Below, in pieces: positions 35,139-45,940 of a stretch of 64,000 bases of DNA. Position numbers and translations under genes: made by a program. The first letter of the stretch is position 1. Each line of letters opens with the position of its first letter. Origin of the DNA: Nyssa sinensis (Eukaryota; Streptophyta; Magnoliopsida; Cornales; Nyssaceae). The DNA lies in NCBI GenBank assembly GCA_008638375.1, contig CM018032.1, positions 38,503,355-38,567,354 of the forward strand, in the 5' to 3' direction. The notes beneath the pieces were generated by a model that searched no databases, was not told where the DNA came from, and saw only the letters and a list, made by a program, of their open reading frames with translations.

Positions 35139-36182
35139 GGACTCAATGGTGGAGTCCGATTTGGGAAATTAAGTCCCGAAAAAATAAAGACACGTAAATG
35201 ATAAATGATTATATTGCCCCTGATGATACCTAGGCTCAAATAAAAATAAAAGGTAGCCCATTTTGATTATGTCGGGCATTCTAGACTCAACGGTGAAGTC
35301 CGTTTAATGAACTGAAGTCCTGAAAAATATAGACATATAAATTATAAATGACTGAATTACCCCCAATGATACCCTGGGCCAATTAAACATAAAAGATGGA
35401 CTACTTTAACTATGTCAGACGCTCTGGACCCAATGGTGAGGTCCGTGAGATCTAAATAAATCTCGAAGAATACAGTTGGATGAACCGGGATAATTCCAGA
35501 TACGTTCTGATGACCAGTTATGTAATCAGATGGACTCTGATGACTATAAGATTTTGTACTTTAACATTTTGAGACATTCCGGACCCAATGACGGGATCCG
35601 TCCTGTGAAACAAGGTCCCAAATCCATAGACACGTAAAACGTCAAAATGACAATTTTACCCTTAGTATTCCAAAAGCTGGATGAATGTTGGAGGGGGCAT
35701 GGTCTGATTATTTTGGACACTCTGGACTCAACAGTGGAGTCCAGACTAGCAAATGAAGTACCGAAAAACGTGACGCGTGAAAGTGTGAAATTACTGAAAG
35801 GCCCCTGGTACATACAAACCCAAACGAAGTCTGATTGGGACGAAATTAATATTGATAAAAGCCCAGATACTCGTGAAACTGTACACATGGTTAAATGACG
35901 AATCGGGGTCAGAATCTCACGAAACATTAAATGACCAAAATACCCCTGAGCACGGTAAGTGCAAAGTAGAGGTCGAATAAAGGTCAATCTGATCTAATAA
36001 ATTATCATGAGCATAATTATGAAAATCGAAAGGCTAAATAAGACTTCGAAACAGTCAACGTGTAAAATGAGAAATGGCCGATGTGTCCCGATGATCAAAA
36101 GCAGATACCAAATGAAGTCCAAAGGACTTAAGAATTTATATATGAGATATATGGAACATTCTGAGGACCATGACAGGATCCG
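35139..36182 (+). repeat. Periodic dyad modules (about 143-155 bp) in solo LTR B
   Basis: Dyads of the form GGACTCAATGGTGGAGTCC start at 35139, about 35282, 35426, 35581, 35724 and 36165. Successive spacings are 143, 144, 155, 143 and 441 (three times 147). Between dyads, phrases such as AAATTACCCC and AAGTCCCGAAAAA recur. The later gap probably holds two units whose dyad has decayed. Confidence 0.8.
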
Positions 36183-36516
36183 GGACAAGGATAGTAAAAT
36201 TACCATTTTGCCTCTAAGGTTAAAAAAATACTTAACTGATAACGATTAAAGTCTAAATGACTTAGGTTATAATCCTGATAACTACTAAGCCTAATTAAAG
36301 AATGAAATAGCCTCGGATGAAACCATATGAAAGGGCAATAGGCTACTAAGCTATCTTAGGTAATCCGATAGATGCCTAAGATGATGAATAAGTCATGAAT
36401 GGTTAGATTCTGATCTGTCTGTGATTGATGATGATTATTCAGGATATGCATGGAGGTACCTAGCATATCTAAAGGTTACCAGATTATTTGTACAAGGAGA
36501 TAAGCATAAAGGTTAT

Positions 36517-37075
36517 GAGTAAGTTGGAACTTCAGACTTGGTGTATAAGTTATACTGTCTAGATACTCTATTTTGATGCACTGTACCGTTTTGTATACTG
36601 TACTGTTTAAATGCATATTTTTAAATGCGTACTCTTTTATAATGCATTACACGTGATGTGATTTTGTTCTGTCCTACTCTTTTGTTTGTTCGGGTCTGTT
36701 CTATTATGTTATTTGGTTTGTCTCGATTTTCTTTGTTATGTTGAGTCTTACTCATCTTGTTTTGTCATGTTTCGTTCTATTCCGCTCAGTACTGACTTGT
36801 AGTGAGTAACTTGGAACTTCTGACTTGGTGTATAAGTTACACTGTCTAGATATTGTATCTTGATACACTGTACCGTTTTATGTGCCATACTATTTAAATG
36901 CGTATATTTAAATGCATACCCTTCTGTATTGCATTATACGTGGCATGATTTTGTCCTGTCCTGCTCTCCTGTTCTATTAGGGTTTGTCCTGTTTTGTTAT
37001 ATGGTCTGTTCTGGTTTTGTTTGGTTATGTTCTGTCTTGTTCCGCTCAATACTGACCTGTTCTATTATTTGATTC
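36517..37075 (+). repeat. Tandem duplication of about 287 bp in solo LTR B
   Basis: GAGTAAGTTGGAACTTC at 36517 recurs as GAGTAACTTGGAACTTC at 36804. Both are followed by ACTTGGTGTATAAGTTA, a CACTGTACCGTTTT block and ATTCCGCTCA/GTTCCGCTCA. The copies are diverged. Confidence 0.8.
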
Positions 37076-37089
37076 ATATGCCTATATCT

Positions 37090-37370
37090 CTGATTGATAT
37101 ATTGTTTCCACTCCGTTCCGTTATGTTCCGTCCCGTTGATTCATATGCCTATATCCCTGATTGATAAATTGTTTCCGCTCCGTTCCGTTATGTTCCGTCC
37201 CGTTGATGATGTGCCTTTGTTTCTGATTGATATATTATTTCCGCTCCGTTCCGTTGCGTTCCGTCCCGTTGATGATATGCCTTTGTTTCTGATTGATATA
37301 TTGTTTTCGCTCAGTTTTGTTACGTTACGTTCCGTTGATGATATGCCCGTGTCTCTGATTGATATAATGG
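37090..37370 (+). repeat. 66-bp minisatellite in solo LTR B
   Basis: TGATTGATA recurs at 37091, 37158, 37224, 37290 and 37356 (spacing 66-67). Each is followed by a pyrimidine-rich CCGCTCCGTTCCGTT block. Because 66 is a multiple of three, the array yields a repetitive open frame at 37094-37393 (LIDILFPLRSV units), which I regard as an artefact. Confidence 0.85.
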
Positions 37371-38136
37371 CAGCATGTACTGTTTTGATCTGATTTGTTA
37401 GGTTATGTTCTGTTCTGTTCTGATCTGTTTGTACTGTTTGGTTCTAATCCGTTTTATTCTACTTAACTGCTTTTCAAGTGGATTTATAAAATTGTTATTC
37501 TAAAGTGTTTGAACTATCCCTGTGCTTTATATGCAAGAACTGGTTTTGAAACCCATGCAGGGAACCTGTGTTACTCACTGAGCTTATTTATGCTCACCCC
37601 ATTGCCTGACATTTTTCGGGATTTATCTCCATTGGATTAGAAGGCACTATGATATGACATGGATAGGCCGATTGGCATTCCAATAAAGGATCTGATGGCA
37701 CTAATTCGAAGAGACTTGTATTCTTACAGACTGAATCTGGTTATTCAAGTGAGTGATATGATACGGTTGACTTCACTGATACGATTAATTTACTGATATT
37801 GGGACATGGCTCACGGTAATGGTACTCTAGAGATATTAGACGTGCTCTGTGTTATATGTCTGATTATAGATGTGCTCTGTGGCTAGAGTTATTAATTGTG
37901 TGGTTTTAGACTTGCTCTGTGGTACGTACCTTTGCGGTATATAACTGAGTTGCATTCCCAAGATAAAAAGTTTTGAATTCCGCTGCTCTGACCCTACATT
38001 TGGAATGCAATTCATCGGTAAGTTCAGAAATTTGCCTTTGGTTGGTCGCATTGTCGGTTGGCAAACCGGCAAGGCGGCTAACTGGCATCACGTCCTCGAC
38101 ATCCGCGTAGGGTGGGGTTCCGGTCGTGACACTTAC

Positions 38137-38785
38137 AATATCTTATACCTTATCATACCATAGATAAACTTCTCTGTTAATTTACTTTGCTAATATATGT
38201 ACTCCTCTACTAATGCACATTATTCCCTTGTCAAATGGATACTCGGGTACTAAATAGGAACTCAATCATATGGTCTTCGCAATCAACCAACAACTTCGGA
38301 TCCTTTCGCATACACAGATGCTGACTGGGCTGGTGACCCAAATGACAACCACTCCACCACTAGTTTATTCTATGCTTGGGTTCTAATCCTATAGCATGGG
38401 GTTCCAAAAAGAAAGAAATAGTAGCATGGTCATCAACAGAGGCTCAATATAAAGTCCTTGCAATCACAGTTGAAGAAGTATCCTGGATGCAGATGTTGTT
38501 TTGTGATCTTCATAAATCCATCCACTCATAACCCCTAATTTGGTGTGACAACATATCTGCTTCTGCTCTAGCCTCAAACGTTATGTTTCGTGCTGACACG
38601 AAACACATTAAGGTTGAATACCGCTTTGTTCGAGAAAAAGTCACATGCAAGGACCTTGTTTTTCAATGTATTTCTATAGAGGATCAAATTGTTGCCTTAT
38701 TTACCAAAGGTCTCACCACACCAAGATCTCTCCGATTCACCAACAAACTAATTTCAAATAAGCCTTACAACAGTTTGCGAGTGGT
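38137..38785 (+). pseudogene. Gag-Pol of element E, part 2 (end of RT, RNase H)
   Basis: Right of solo LTR B the copia RNase H resumes with DADWAGDPNDNHSTTS, EIVAWSSTEAQYKVLAI and IWCDNISASALASN. The C-terminal block ADTKHIKVEYRFVREKV with LFTKGLTTPRSLRF (38583-38780) follows. Stops and a frameshift break it. The 3' LTR begins directly after it, with only a weak purine tract (GCGAGTGGT). Confidence 0.82.
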
Positions 38786-38953
38786 TGTTGAGCATAAGAA
38801 GAAGCATACCAGCTCAACAATTGATAAAGGAAGTTGATAACATAAGACGTCTACGATATACCATTATTTAGGGAGTTAGAAATAATAGTGCTAACTCATA
38901 TTCTGCTAGAACCTCTCTTTGAGTAGTTAAGATTTTTTAACGAACCTGATGGA

Positions 38954-38984
<31 letters not shown>

Positions 38985-39084
38985 TACACATACATATATG
39001 TACTGATTGAAAAAATAACGTGTGAAGGTTTTTTGAGAAAATTCTTTTTGAATTCTATCTTGTTCCTTCGGAGTGTTAATATTA
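38786..39084 (+). mobile_element. 3' LTR of element E
   Basis: Starts TGTTGAGCATAAG and ends AATATTA (terminal CA mutated), 299 bp, followed by the GTCTT duplication. It has (TA)n and (ACAT)n runs at 38955-39000 in the same place as those of the 5' LTR. Confidence 0.8.
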
Positions 39085-39089
39085 GTCTT

Positions 39090-40197
39090 TAACAAAAAGC
39101 ATGGCAAGGGCACTATAATTTAATGTGAGAAATGCATTGTATACATAATTATTAAAATTGGATTGGCCGGTTTAACAAAGAACCAATCCTTTAGCCGATT
39201 TAGTTATTTATTTGGATCATTTTAGTAAGAGAATTGGAGCGAACCCGTTAGAATCATCCTAAATGAGAAGGATTGTTACAAAATTGGGACGGTGTTCGAA
39301 TTGAACCAAAGTAAGCCATTTCTACTTAGAGAGTTGAACCCTAGTACTAAGGGTAAAGTTTATCATCCTTGACCATTCTACTACTCACTTATATGTTATC
39401 ATTGCCAAATTTATTATTTATTCTAAACAAGGTGGTAACTATTTCACATAAATTTATGTTAATAAACCAACAACTCAACTAATTGACTCACCAATTGATC
39501 TAGTAAACTGTGAACCATTACTCTCATCGAGTCATTCTCTAGTTAAATAATTCAAATTAGGTTCTAGTCGAACTAAATTGTCCATAACGAGAATAATTAA
39601 CTTTTATTTGATGCATACCTTGAAGCAGGAATTTAGAAAAACAAGGTTTTTATTAGAGTATACAAAATACCCTAATCTTAAATTCTTTAATTCAAATAGA
39701 ATTAAATATATATTGTTGATCTAAAATGGAAGACCAAATTAATCATATTTAATCAATTGTAACTAATTTGAGAGGGCCAATCAATAATTAAGTTCATATA
39801 TTAATATTGATCAATCACACAAATAACACAAAGTTTTAGGTGAAAAACTCAAAGCAGAAATAAACCATGACTGACATTGAATCCACTAGAGAAGCAAATA
39901 AAGTACAATATGTAGTGATTCAAATGTTAAACTAACCTACACAAATCACATAAGCAATATTATTTATTGTCCAACTTGTCAGAATAATCATTACTTGAAC
40001 TTTACCAATATGCTTTATACATAAGTAATTTCTTTAACCTCAAACCTATGTACCACAATAACAATTCACAATCCAAGGCGCACATATGAAGTACGATCAT
40101 TGAACCACCATGAACAAGTCCAATATTGTGCAAATCATATGCAATGTTTGTGTGTCTACTATATGCATATATAATAGCTAAATTACATGCAATGATT
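39090..40197. other. AT-rich stretch, no gene seen
   Basis: About 1.1 kb right of element E. If the ankyrin-PGG gene is intact this should be intron or upstream sequence, but no ankyrin-like frame or splice-bounded exon is visible on the minus strand. Confidence 0.5.
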
Positions 40198-40618
40198 ATG
40201 TGTGTATACTATATACAACTCAAATCAACAAAGCCTTATCCCAGTTACTTGGGATCAACTACATGAATCCTATCTCGCTATTCTTTTCTGTTTAAGGTCA
40301 TTCCTTCCATTAGACCACCCATTGTTATATCTATTTTAACTACTACTACTAAAGTTAATTTTCATTGCCCTCGCCCCCTAGCATGGCCCTCAATATTAAC
40401 CCTATCGCTATTCCGTATTTGGGCATTTATTGGTCTTTGTTTTATATGACCATATCACCTTAGTCGATGTTCTCTCATCTTGTCTCCTATAAGTGCTACT
40501 CCTACCATCTCACGAATATTTTCATTCCTCTTTCAATCATTTCTTGTCTTACCTCACATCCATCTTAACATTCTCATTTCAACTACACTCAGCTTATTAA
40601 CATGTGTGTATACTATAT
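40198..40618 (-). mobile_element. 5'-truncated RTE-type LINE tail with 17-bp target duplication
   Basis: On the minus strand frames read KLSVVEMRMLRWM, ENIREMVGVALIGDKMREHR and YGHIKQRP, the C-terminal end of plant RTE-type reverse transcriptases, followed by the characteristic CCAAGTAACTGGGATAAGGC tail. The body (40215-40601) is flanked by ATGTGTGTATACTATAT at 40198-40214 and 40602-40618. It sits inside an older tandem array (GCTAAATTACATGCAATGAT on both sides). Confidence 0.75.
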
Positions 40619-41537
40619 GCCTAGCTAAATTACATGCAATGATTGTGTGAGTATACTATCTGTCTATACAAGAGGTAAACCAAGTAAGACACTCAAGTAA
40701 TATCGAATTTGAACATATATAAAATTCATTGAGACTTGTATGAAAAAATAACTACATGAATTCTCCCAATGTACCAACCCAAAACTCAATATTATCATAG
40801 AGTTATTAGGGTTCTATAGCAACTATAAGTCAGTGAAAGGTATTGCCTTCATTTCCAAGAAACCCACCGATTGTATATAGTGAAACTCATCACCTTCAAG
40901 CAATCTCTAGTCCATATAAAACATCACAAATTTCCAACAAAGTGGTTAACTGACATTGCTTACCATGCTTTTAATTTTGTTTAGCCACTTGACTTGTTAA
41001 TTTAATTTAACCTTAAATGTCAAATTTGAATTTGCAACAAGTATTACTTGATCAATGTCATACTCCATAAGTGAAACATTTTTTTAAAAAAAGTCTTACT
41101 AAACTCTAATAACCCCAAAACAAAGGACTATAAAAGTTATATTTAACGATTGGTGTTATACAAATAGAATTTTAATACAACACCAAATCACTTATGTGTG
41201 TTTAAAAAGCAAAATCAATGCAAAACTAATTCTAATAGCTCGAGTAAAGGGTCAAAAAAGTTTTCTAAAACAATATTTGTAAACACAAATGTAAAAGTAG
41301 GTATAAAATCTATCCCAAACAAACTAGTAGAATGGTGTGCCATGTTTTATGAAAATATTGAATTTTAGTTTTGATGCACGAAGTTTAAGGAACCAGTTGT
41401 GCGTATTGTGAGAAACAAGTTCAAGGCAAAGTTCATTTCAAAACAACTAGTTATCTTCTAATTCAAATTATGAGAAATGTGCTCATGATAAAATCATTCC
41501 ATGACAAAACATAAAAATAAAAATTACAAGCAAGTAA
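40619..41537. other. AT-rich stretch, no gene seen
   Basis: Sequence between the RTE tail and the repeat that flanks the L1-type LINE. Nothing coding is recognised. Confidence 0.5.
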
Positions 41538-41594
41538 CATCGTCATGTTAGAGGACGAAGAATCATTCATGTCCTTATTTTTAGGAACCTAAGT
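41538..41594 (+). repeat. Direct repeat flanking the LINE, left copy
   Basis: CATCGTCATGTTAGAGGAC and the sequence after it match 52381-52437, with three mismatches in the first 43 bp and weaker matching for about 14 bp more. The two copies bracket the whole LINE, but the right one starts 21 nt after the LINE poly-A. Confidence 0.7.
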
Positions 41595-42280
41595 GGGAGG
41601 TAATCTTAGAATTTATGATGGTCGCAGCCAAGAGAATGGATTGAATAAAGAAGAATTAGACCTTCGGCTATCAAGAAACATTTAAAACAAAGATAGATAT
41701 ATAAGCCTGATGGATATATAAGCCTATTGGTACTGTAGTCCCTTGGTGGCAAATATTCTACCTTTGGCTAGTACAAGCCATTTACCCAGAGTTCAAAAAC
41801 AAGGACGTTAATGAAGTTAGCAACAAAAATGAGGGTGTTATGCCATGATAAAGGAATCCAATTAATGAAAAACCCCAAATTTGTCTTTGACTTCATAAAA
41901 TGATGCCTAAAAGAAAGGGGTATGAAGTTTCTTCCAAGGAAGCTTTGAATAGAAAAAGTGGAGGTATAAGACAAGTATTGGTTATGGAAGTTAATGAAGA
42001 TTACAAGGCTAAAAGTATAGAGGAAGCAAATTAGAAGATAGATGATTTGAATGGTTAATTAAAATATTTTATAAAGAATAGAATAATGGAAGTACTTAAT
42101 GGAGATTGCTAGGTCAGGTTTCTGAATTATAATGCAACGGCATTGTAATTCGTGGTACCCATAACAGGCAGAACCTCAATCAATGTCAACCATAAATGTA
42201 ATGATTTTAGTAGAGTCTGTGGTCGAAGAGGAAAGATCACTCGACGATGGCTGTGGTGACAATGGGGAGCTTTTGAGTTA

Positions 42281-43130
42281 TTGTTTGTCAACAAATCACC
42301 TCTTAGGTCGAAACCATGGGAGAATGAAGAAGCATGGATCGAGTACCAACTAGAGGAGGTTGGAACCCAATCATTCACAAACAAAGAAGAGTTAGAGAGG
42401 GTAAGACTTATGGAAAGAGTGATCTTATTACTGTTTTTATGGATAACATTCCGGATTATATGAATCCAAATGGGCTATTCAAGCTATTCACAAAGTTTGG
42501 AATAGTTAGATATGTCTTCATACCCATGAAAAGAAGATCCAAGATTGCATCAAGGTTTGGATTCGTTAGATACGATTATCTACTAGCTGCCATTATGGCT
42601 ATCCAGAAAGCCACTGGCTTATGGTGCAACGACATGGTGTTGTTTGTAAAGAAAGCACATTACCTGAAGGGCAATATACAAAGAACATAGAATGGTAGCC
42701 TGAAGAGGTATGATGGGACTACTATGAATCAAGCCAGGGCAAACCCAAACTTGCCCCATCATCCCATTCACCCAACTCATCATTCCTTTGTAGAAGTTGT
42801 GAAAAACGCCAGGGCAAACAGTTTGCCACTACTACTACTACTCTTAAAGTTCAAGAGATTGGGAATAGGTGGCTAGCTAGAAGTGCAATCGCAAGGCTTC
42901 ATTTTCTAAGATCTATTGATTCCCTCTATAAAGCGTTTATAGGTGAAAGGGTCTTCGGTGTTAAAATTCGCTCATGCGGTGGTAAGGATGTGGTTGGAAC
43001 CTTCCCATCCTCTAAAGCCATGAAAGATTGACTTAAGGATAGTGAAAGTTTGTTATCTTATTGGTTTGAAAATCTTCGGGAATGGCACGATAGAATGATT
43101 CTCGAACCGTCAAGATGAGTGTGGATTAGT
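42281..43130 (+). pseudogene. LINE ORF1, RRM and DUF4283-like region
   Basis: The frame at 42334-42690 reads GGWNPIIHKQRR, then an RRM: LITVFMDNIPDYMNPNGLF (RNP2-like), SRFGFVRYDYLL (RNP1-like) and KATGLWCNDMVLFVKKA. This is the usual start of plant L1-type ORF1, an RNA-binding protein. Past a stop, frames such as SFVEVVKNAR, RSAIARLHFLRSIDSL and FPSSKAMKD match the conserved downstream region. The N-terminal Met is not reliable because the frame is open further left. Confidence 0.75.
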
Positions 43131-43164
43131 TGCTTCAGTATTCCTTTAAACATGTGGAAAGTTG

Positions 43165-43370
43165 ATCGGGTTTGTTTCATTACGTTTTTAAAAACAGATT
43201 TTTAATTTTAAAACACAGGATACGTGTTTGGCAAGCTATTTATTTTAATTTTTTAAAATTTAGATTATCATATCTACACTTTTTTAAAAATTAATTACAA
43301 AATTTTGAAATATATTTCAGAAATATTTTTAAAAAAATTATATCTGAATCACTATTCAAGCACAACCGAT
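43165..43370. mobile_element. Small AT-rich insertion in LINE ORF1 (MITE-like)
   Basis: ORF1 homology breaks after NMWK and resumes with MFLGRWGEVVLLEKAT. The roughly 200-bp AT-rich interval begins ATCGGGTTTGTTT and ends with the reverse complement of ATCGGTTGTGCTT, imperfect terminal inverted repeats, with GAT on both outer sides. A MITE is likely; its family is unknown. Confidence 0.4.
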
Positions 43371-44180
43371 ATGTTCTTAGGACGTTGGGGTGAAGTTGTT
43401 TTGTTAGAAAAAGCCACTACTAGTATGGAGTCCTTCAACTATGGAAGGATTCATATCATTACAAAGCATTTTGAGCCCACTAACCAAGTTATCAGTTTAG
43501 AATGAAAAGAAAATTCTTTCTTAGTAAGAGTTTTAGAAGACTATATAGTTCATCAAAGCTTTATCCAGAAAACATGTAGTTGCAACCATGGTGCTAATTC
43601 TGTAGCTTTAGCTTCAGGGTCTATGCAGCTTGAAGAAGATGATAATGATGAAGAAATCCATGCTGATGTGGATAATGATAAGGACGAACAGAATAGTGTG
43701 GACCAATTATTAATTCCACCTTGTGCTGATACAGTTGGCCTGTTGGAAAATAACCTCAGTTTGAATTATATTTCTGAAGAAGGTGAAGCGTTGAGTTCTC
43801 AGGGCTGTAGAGAAGATGACAACGCGTACATGGAGACTGATAACTCATTGGTAAATGCTCCCAACTTAAGAACTATTATTAATGACCCTTTTTCTCAAGA
43901 TGGGTTGGAAAGGCCCAATGGTTTGATTAACAATATCCCAAGTATTAAACTGGAAGTATTCTTGGGCATGTCGATAATTCAAATCAGATTGGGCCAAGTT
44001 TGTTTGGGCCTATTGGTGATAACAACTCGCCCAATAGCTGCAACGCAGCCCAGAATCCCTTTTAAGGAAGATCACATGATAACTAGAACCTTACTTAATG
44101 GGTCTCCACCAAACGAAAAACAACTTTCCCAATTTGATTCCAATTTGACCAAGAACTCTCGGTTAGGGTATACTACTTGA
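43371..44180 (+). pseudogene. LINE ORF1, C-terminal part
   Basis: It resumes with RWGEVVLLEKATTSMESFNY and RIHIITKHFEPTNQVISLE, then a long acidic open frame (43623-44180, QLEEDDNDEEIHADVDND...). This is typical of the variable C-terminal region of plant L1-type ORF1. It contains at least one stop (43502). Confidence 0.65.
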
Positions 44181-44549
44181 CGGGATTTAGTATTCCCTTA
44201 ACATAAATTCTACCGATCTAGACAGCCTTAACTACCCAATTGCAAGGTTTAGAAAGAAGAAGAAGAAGAAGGTAATTCTCTGTGCAGTTGCTGCGGCTTT
44301 GTCTATATCCTCTGATTCGTATACCAAGTAAAGAAGCTTTTTTTTTTAACGAAGCTCGGGACACATGAAAACTTGGGAAAATTCTTGGTCTTGAATATGG
44401 GCACAAGGACCAAGAAGTTATAAGCAAGCGTGTGGAGCTAGAAGAGAATGACAGGGAACAAGCGGCAATGGAAGGGGCAACTTATATTAAGTTTTCTCTC
44501 TGCTACTGGGTAGCTGGTATTCGTTCATCAATTAGTTTAATGATTCCGA

Positions 44550-45940
44550 TGTCTTGGAATTCTGGAAGGCTTGGTAAGCTAGAGAAGAGGAGAAGGTTAA
44601 AAACAAAGGGATGTAGGAGACCAAAAAATCATTAGTTGATAATTTATTTATTCATTCAATCTAGCCATGGCAGGACTTCGATTTTATATCTGTTGATTAA
44701 GACGGAAACTTTGGGGGCTTATTGTGTATTTGGAACTCTGCCTCTTTTATGATTTAAGGTTGTGGTATCAATAGAAATTTCATATTAGTCACATGCAAGT
44801 CTTCATCTCAATTTTCCCGTTCTATAATCAATGTTTATGCTTGTTGGTACTTGAAAATCCTTGTGGGATGTTATATTGAATTTGAAGTCTCACTTCCCCA
44901 ATCCTTGGTGCATTAGAGGAGATTTCAACGAGATAAGAAATATTTTCGAAAGAAAGGGACACCCAAGAAGAGACAGAGGGTTGCGACACTTTAATGATTG
45001 ATTCAATGGAGTTGTCTGACTTACCTATGTTGGGTCGCAAGTTCACCTAGTGTAAATCTCATGAGAAAAAAACGTGGAGTAGAATTGATCAATTGTTCCT
45101 TCACATAGAATGGCTCGAGTCTTTCAGCTTTAAGCTTTGGGGCCTACCCAGAATTCTCTCAAATCATTTCCCCATCATCCTTACGGAGGACTCCAGAGAT
45201 TGGGGGCCTAGGCCATTTCGGTTCATCAACGCATAGTCCTTACATCCCCAATTCCTTAGGTGGTCTTTGAAAATCCTTGTGGGATGTTATATTGAATTTG
45301 AAGTCTCACTTCCCCAATCCTTGGTGCATTGGAGGAGATTTCAACGAGATAAGAAATATTGTCGAACGAAAGGGATGCTCAAAAAGAGACGGGGATGCGA
45401 CACTTTAATGATTGATTCAATGAAGTTGTCTGACTTACCTATGTTGGGTCACAAGTTCACCTGGTGCAAATCTCATGAGGAAAACATGTGGAGTAGAATT
45501 GATCAATTCTTCCTTCACCTAGAATAGCTTGAGTCTTTCAGTTTCAAGCTTTGGGGCCTACCCAGAATTCTCTCAGTTCATTTCCCCATCATCCTCACGG
45601 AGAACTCTAGAGATTAGGGGCCTAAGCTATTTTGGTTCATCAACGCATGGTCCTTACATCCCTAATTCCTTAGTTGGTCTTTGAAAATCCTTGTGGGATG
45701 TTTTGTTGAATTTGAAGTCTCACTTCCCCAATCCTTGGTGCATTAGAGGAGATTTCAACGAGATAAGAAATATTGTCGGAAGAAAGGGATGCTCAAGAAG
45801 AGACAGGGGGATGCGGCACTTTAATGATTGATTCAATGGAGTTGTTCGACTTACCTATGTTGGGTCACAAGTTCATCTGTTGAAAATCTCATGAGGAAAA
45901 CATGTGGAGTAGAATTAATCGATTCTTCCTTCACCTAGAA
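44550..45940 (+). pseudogene. LINE ORF2 endonuclease region with triplicated segment
   Basis: ORF2 begins as MSWNSGRLGKLEKRRRLK (44550), followed by DFDFISV and FGGLLCIWNSASF, and the apurinic-endonuclease-like GDFNEIRNI and SNHFPII motifs. A segment of about 415 bp containing the last two motifs is repeated three times, starting with TTGAAAATCCTTGTGGG at 44851, 45267 and 45681. The third unit continues beyond solo LTR C to about 48917. Stops and shifts occur in each unit. A single endonuclease is expected, so the extra copies arose after the element died or by recombination. Confidence 0.8.

Larger units (their letters stand above)
32993..38131 (+). mobile_element. Solo LTR B (gypsy-type), 5139 bp
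   Basis: Starts TGTAACACCCCGACC and ends GGTTCCGGTCGTGACA with a perfect CTTAC duplication (32988-32992 and 38132-38136). No PBS, PPT or retroelement protein lies inside. It is alignable with D over its first 700 bp and the dyad-repeat region. It carries at least six GGACTC...GAGTCC-type dyads (35139-36182), a duplication of about 287 bp (36517-37075) and a 66-bp minisatellite (37090-37370). It interrupts the RT-RNase H region of element E. Confidence 0.85.
27815..39084 (+). mobile_element. Copia element E: old, degenerate, carries nested insertions
   Basis: LTRs 27815-28123 and 38786-39084 are flanked by a perfect GTCTT duplication (27810-27814 and 39085-39089). A PBS (TGGTATCAAAGCC, 28124-28136) follows the left LTR. 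Interior frames match copia Gag, integrase, RT and RNase H but carry many stops and frameshifts. A roughly 1-kb insertion interrupts gag, and solo LTR B interrupts the RT-RNase H region. It entered directly upstream of the visible exons of the ankyrin-PGG gene. Confidence 0.88.

Noticed and set aside
37094..37393. Repetitive open frame with LIDILFPLRSV units
   Set aside because: Product of a 66-bp minisatellite whose unit is a multiple of three, inside solo LTR B.
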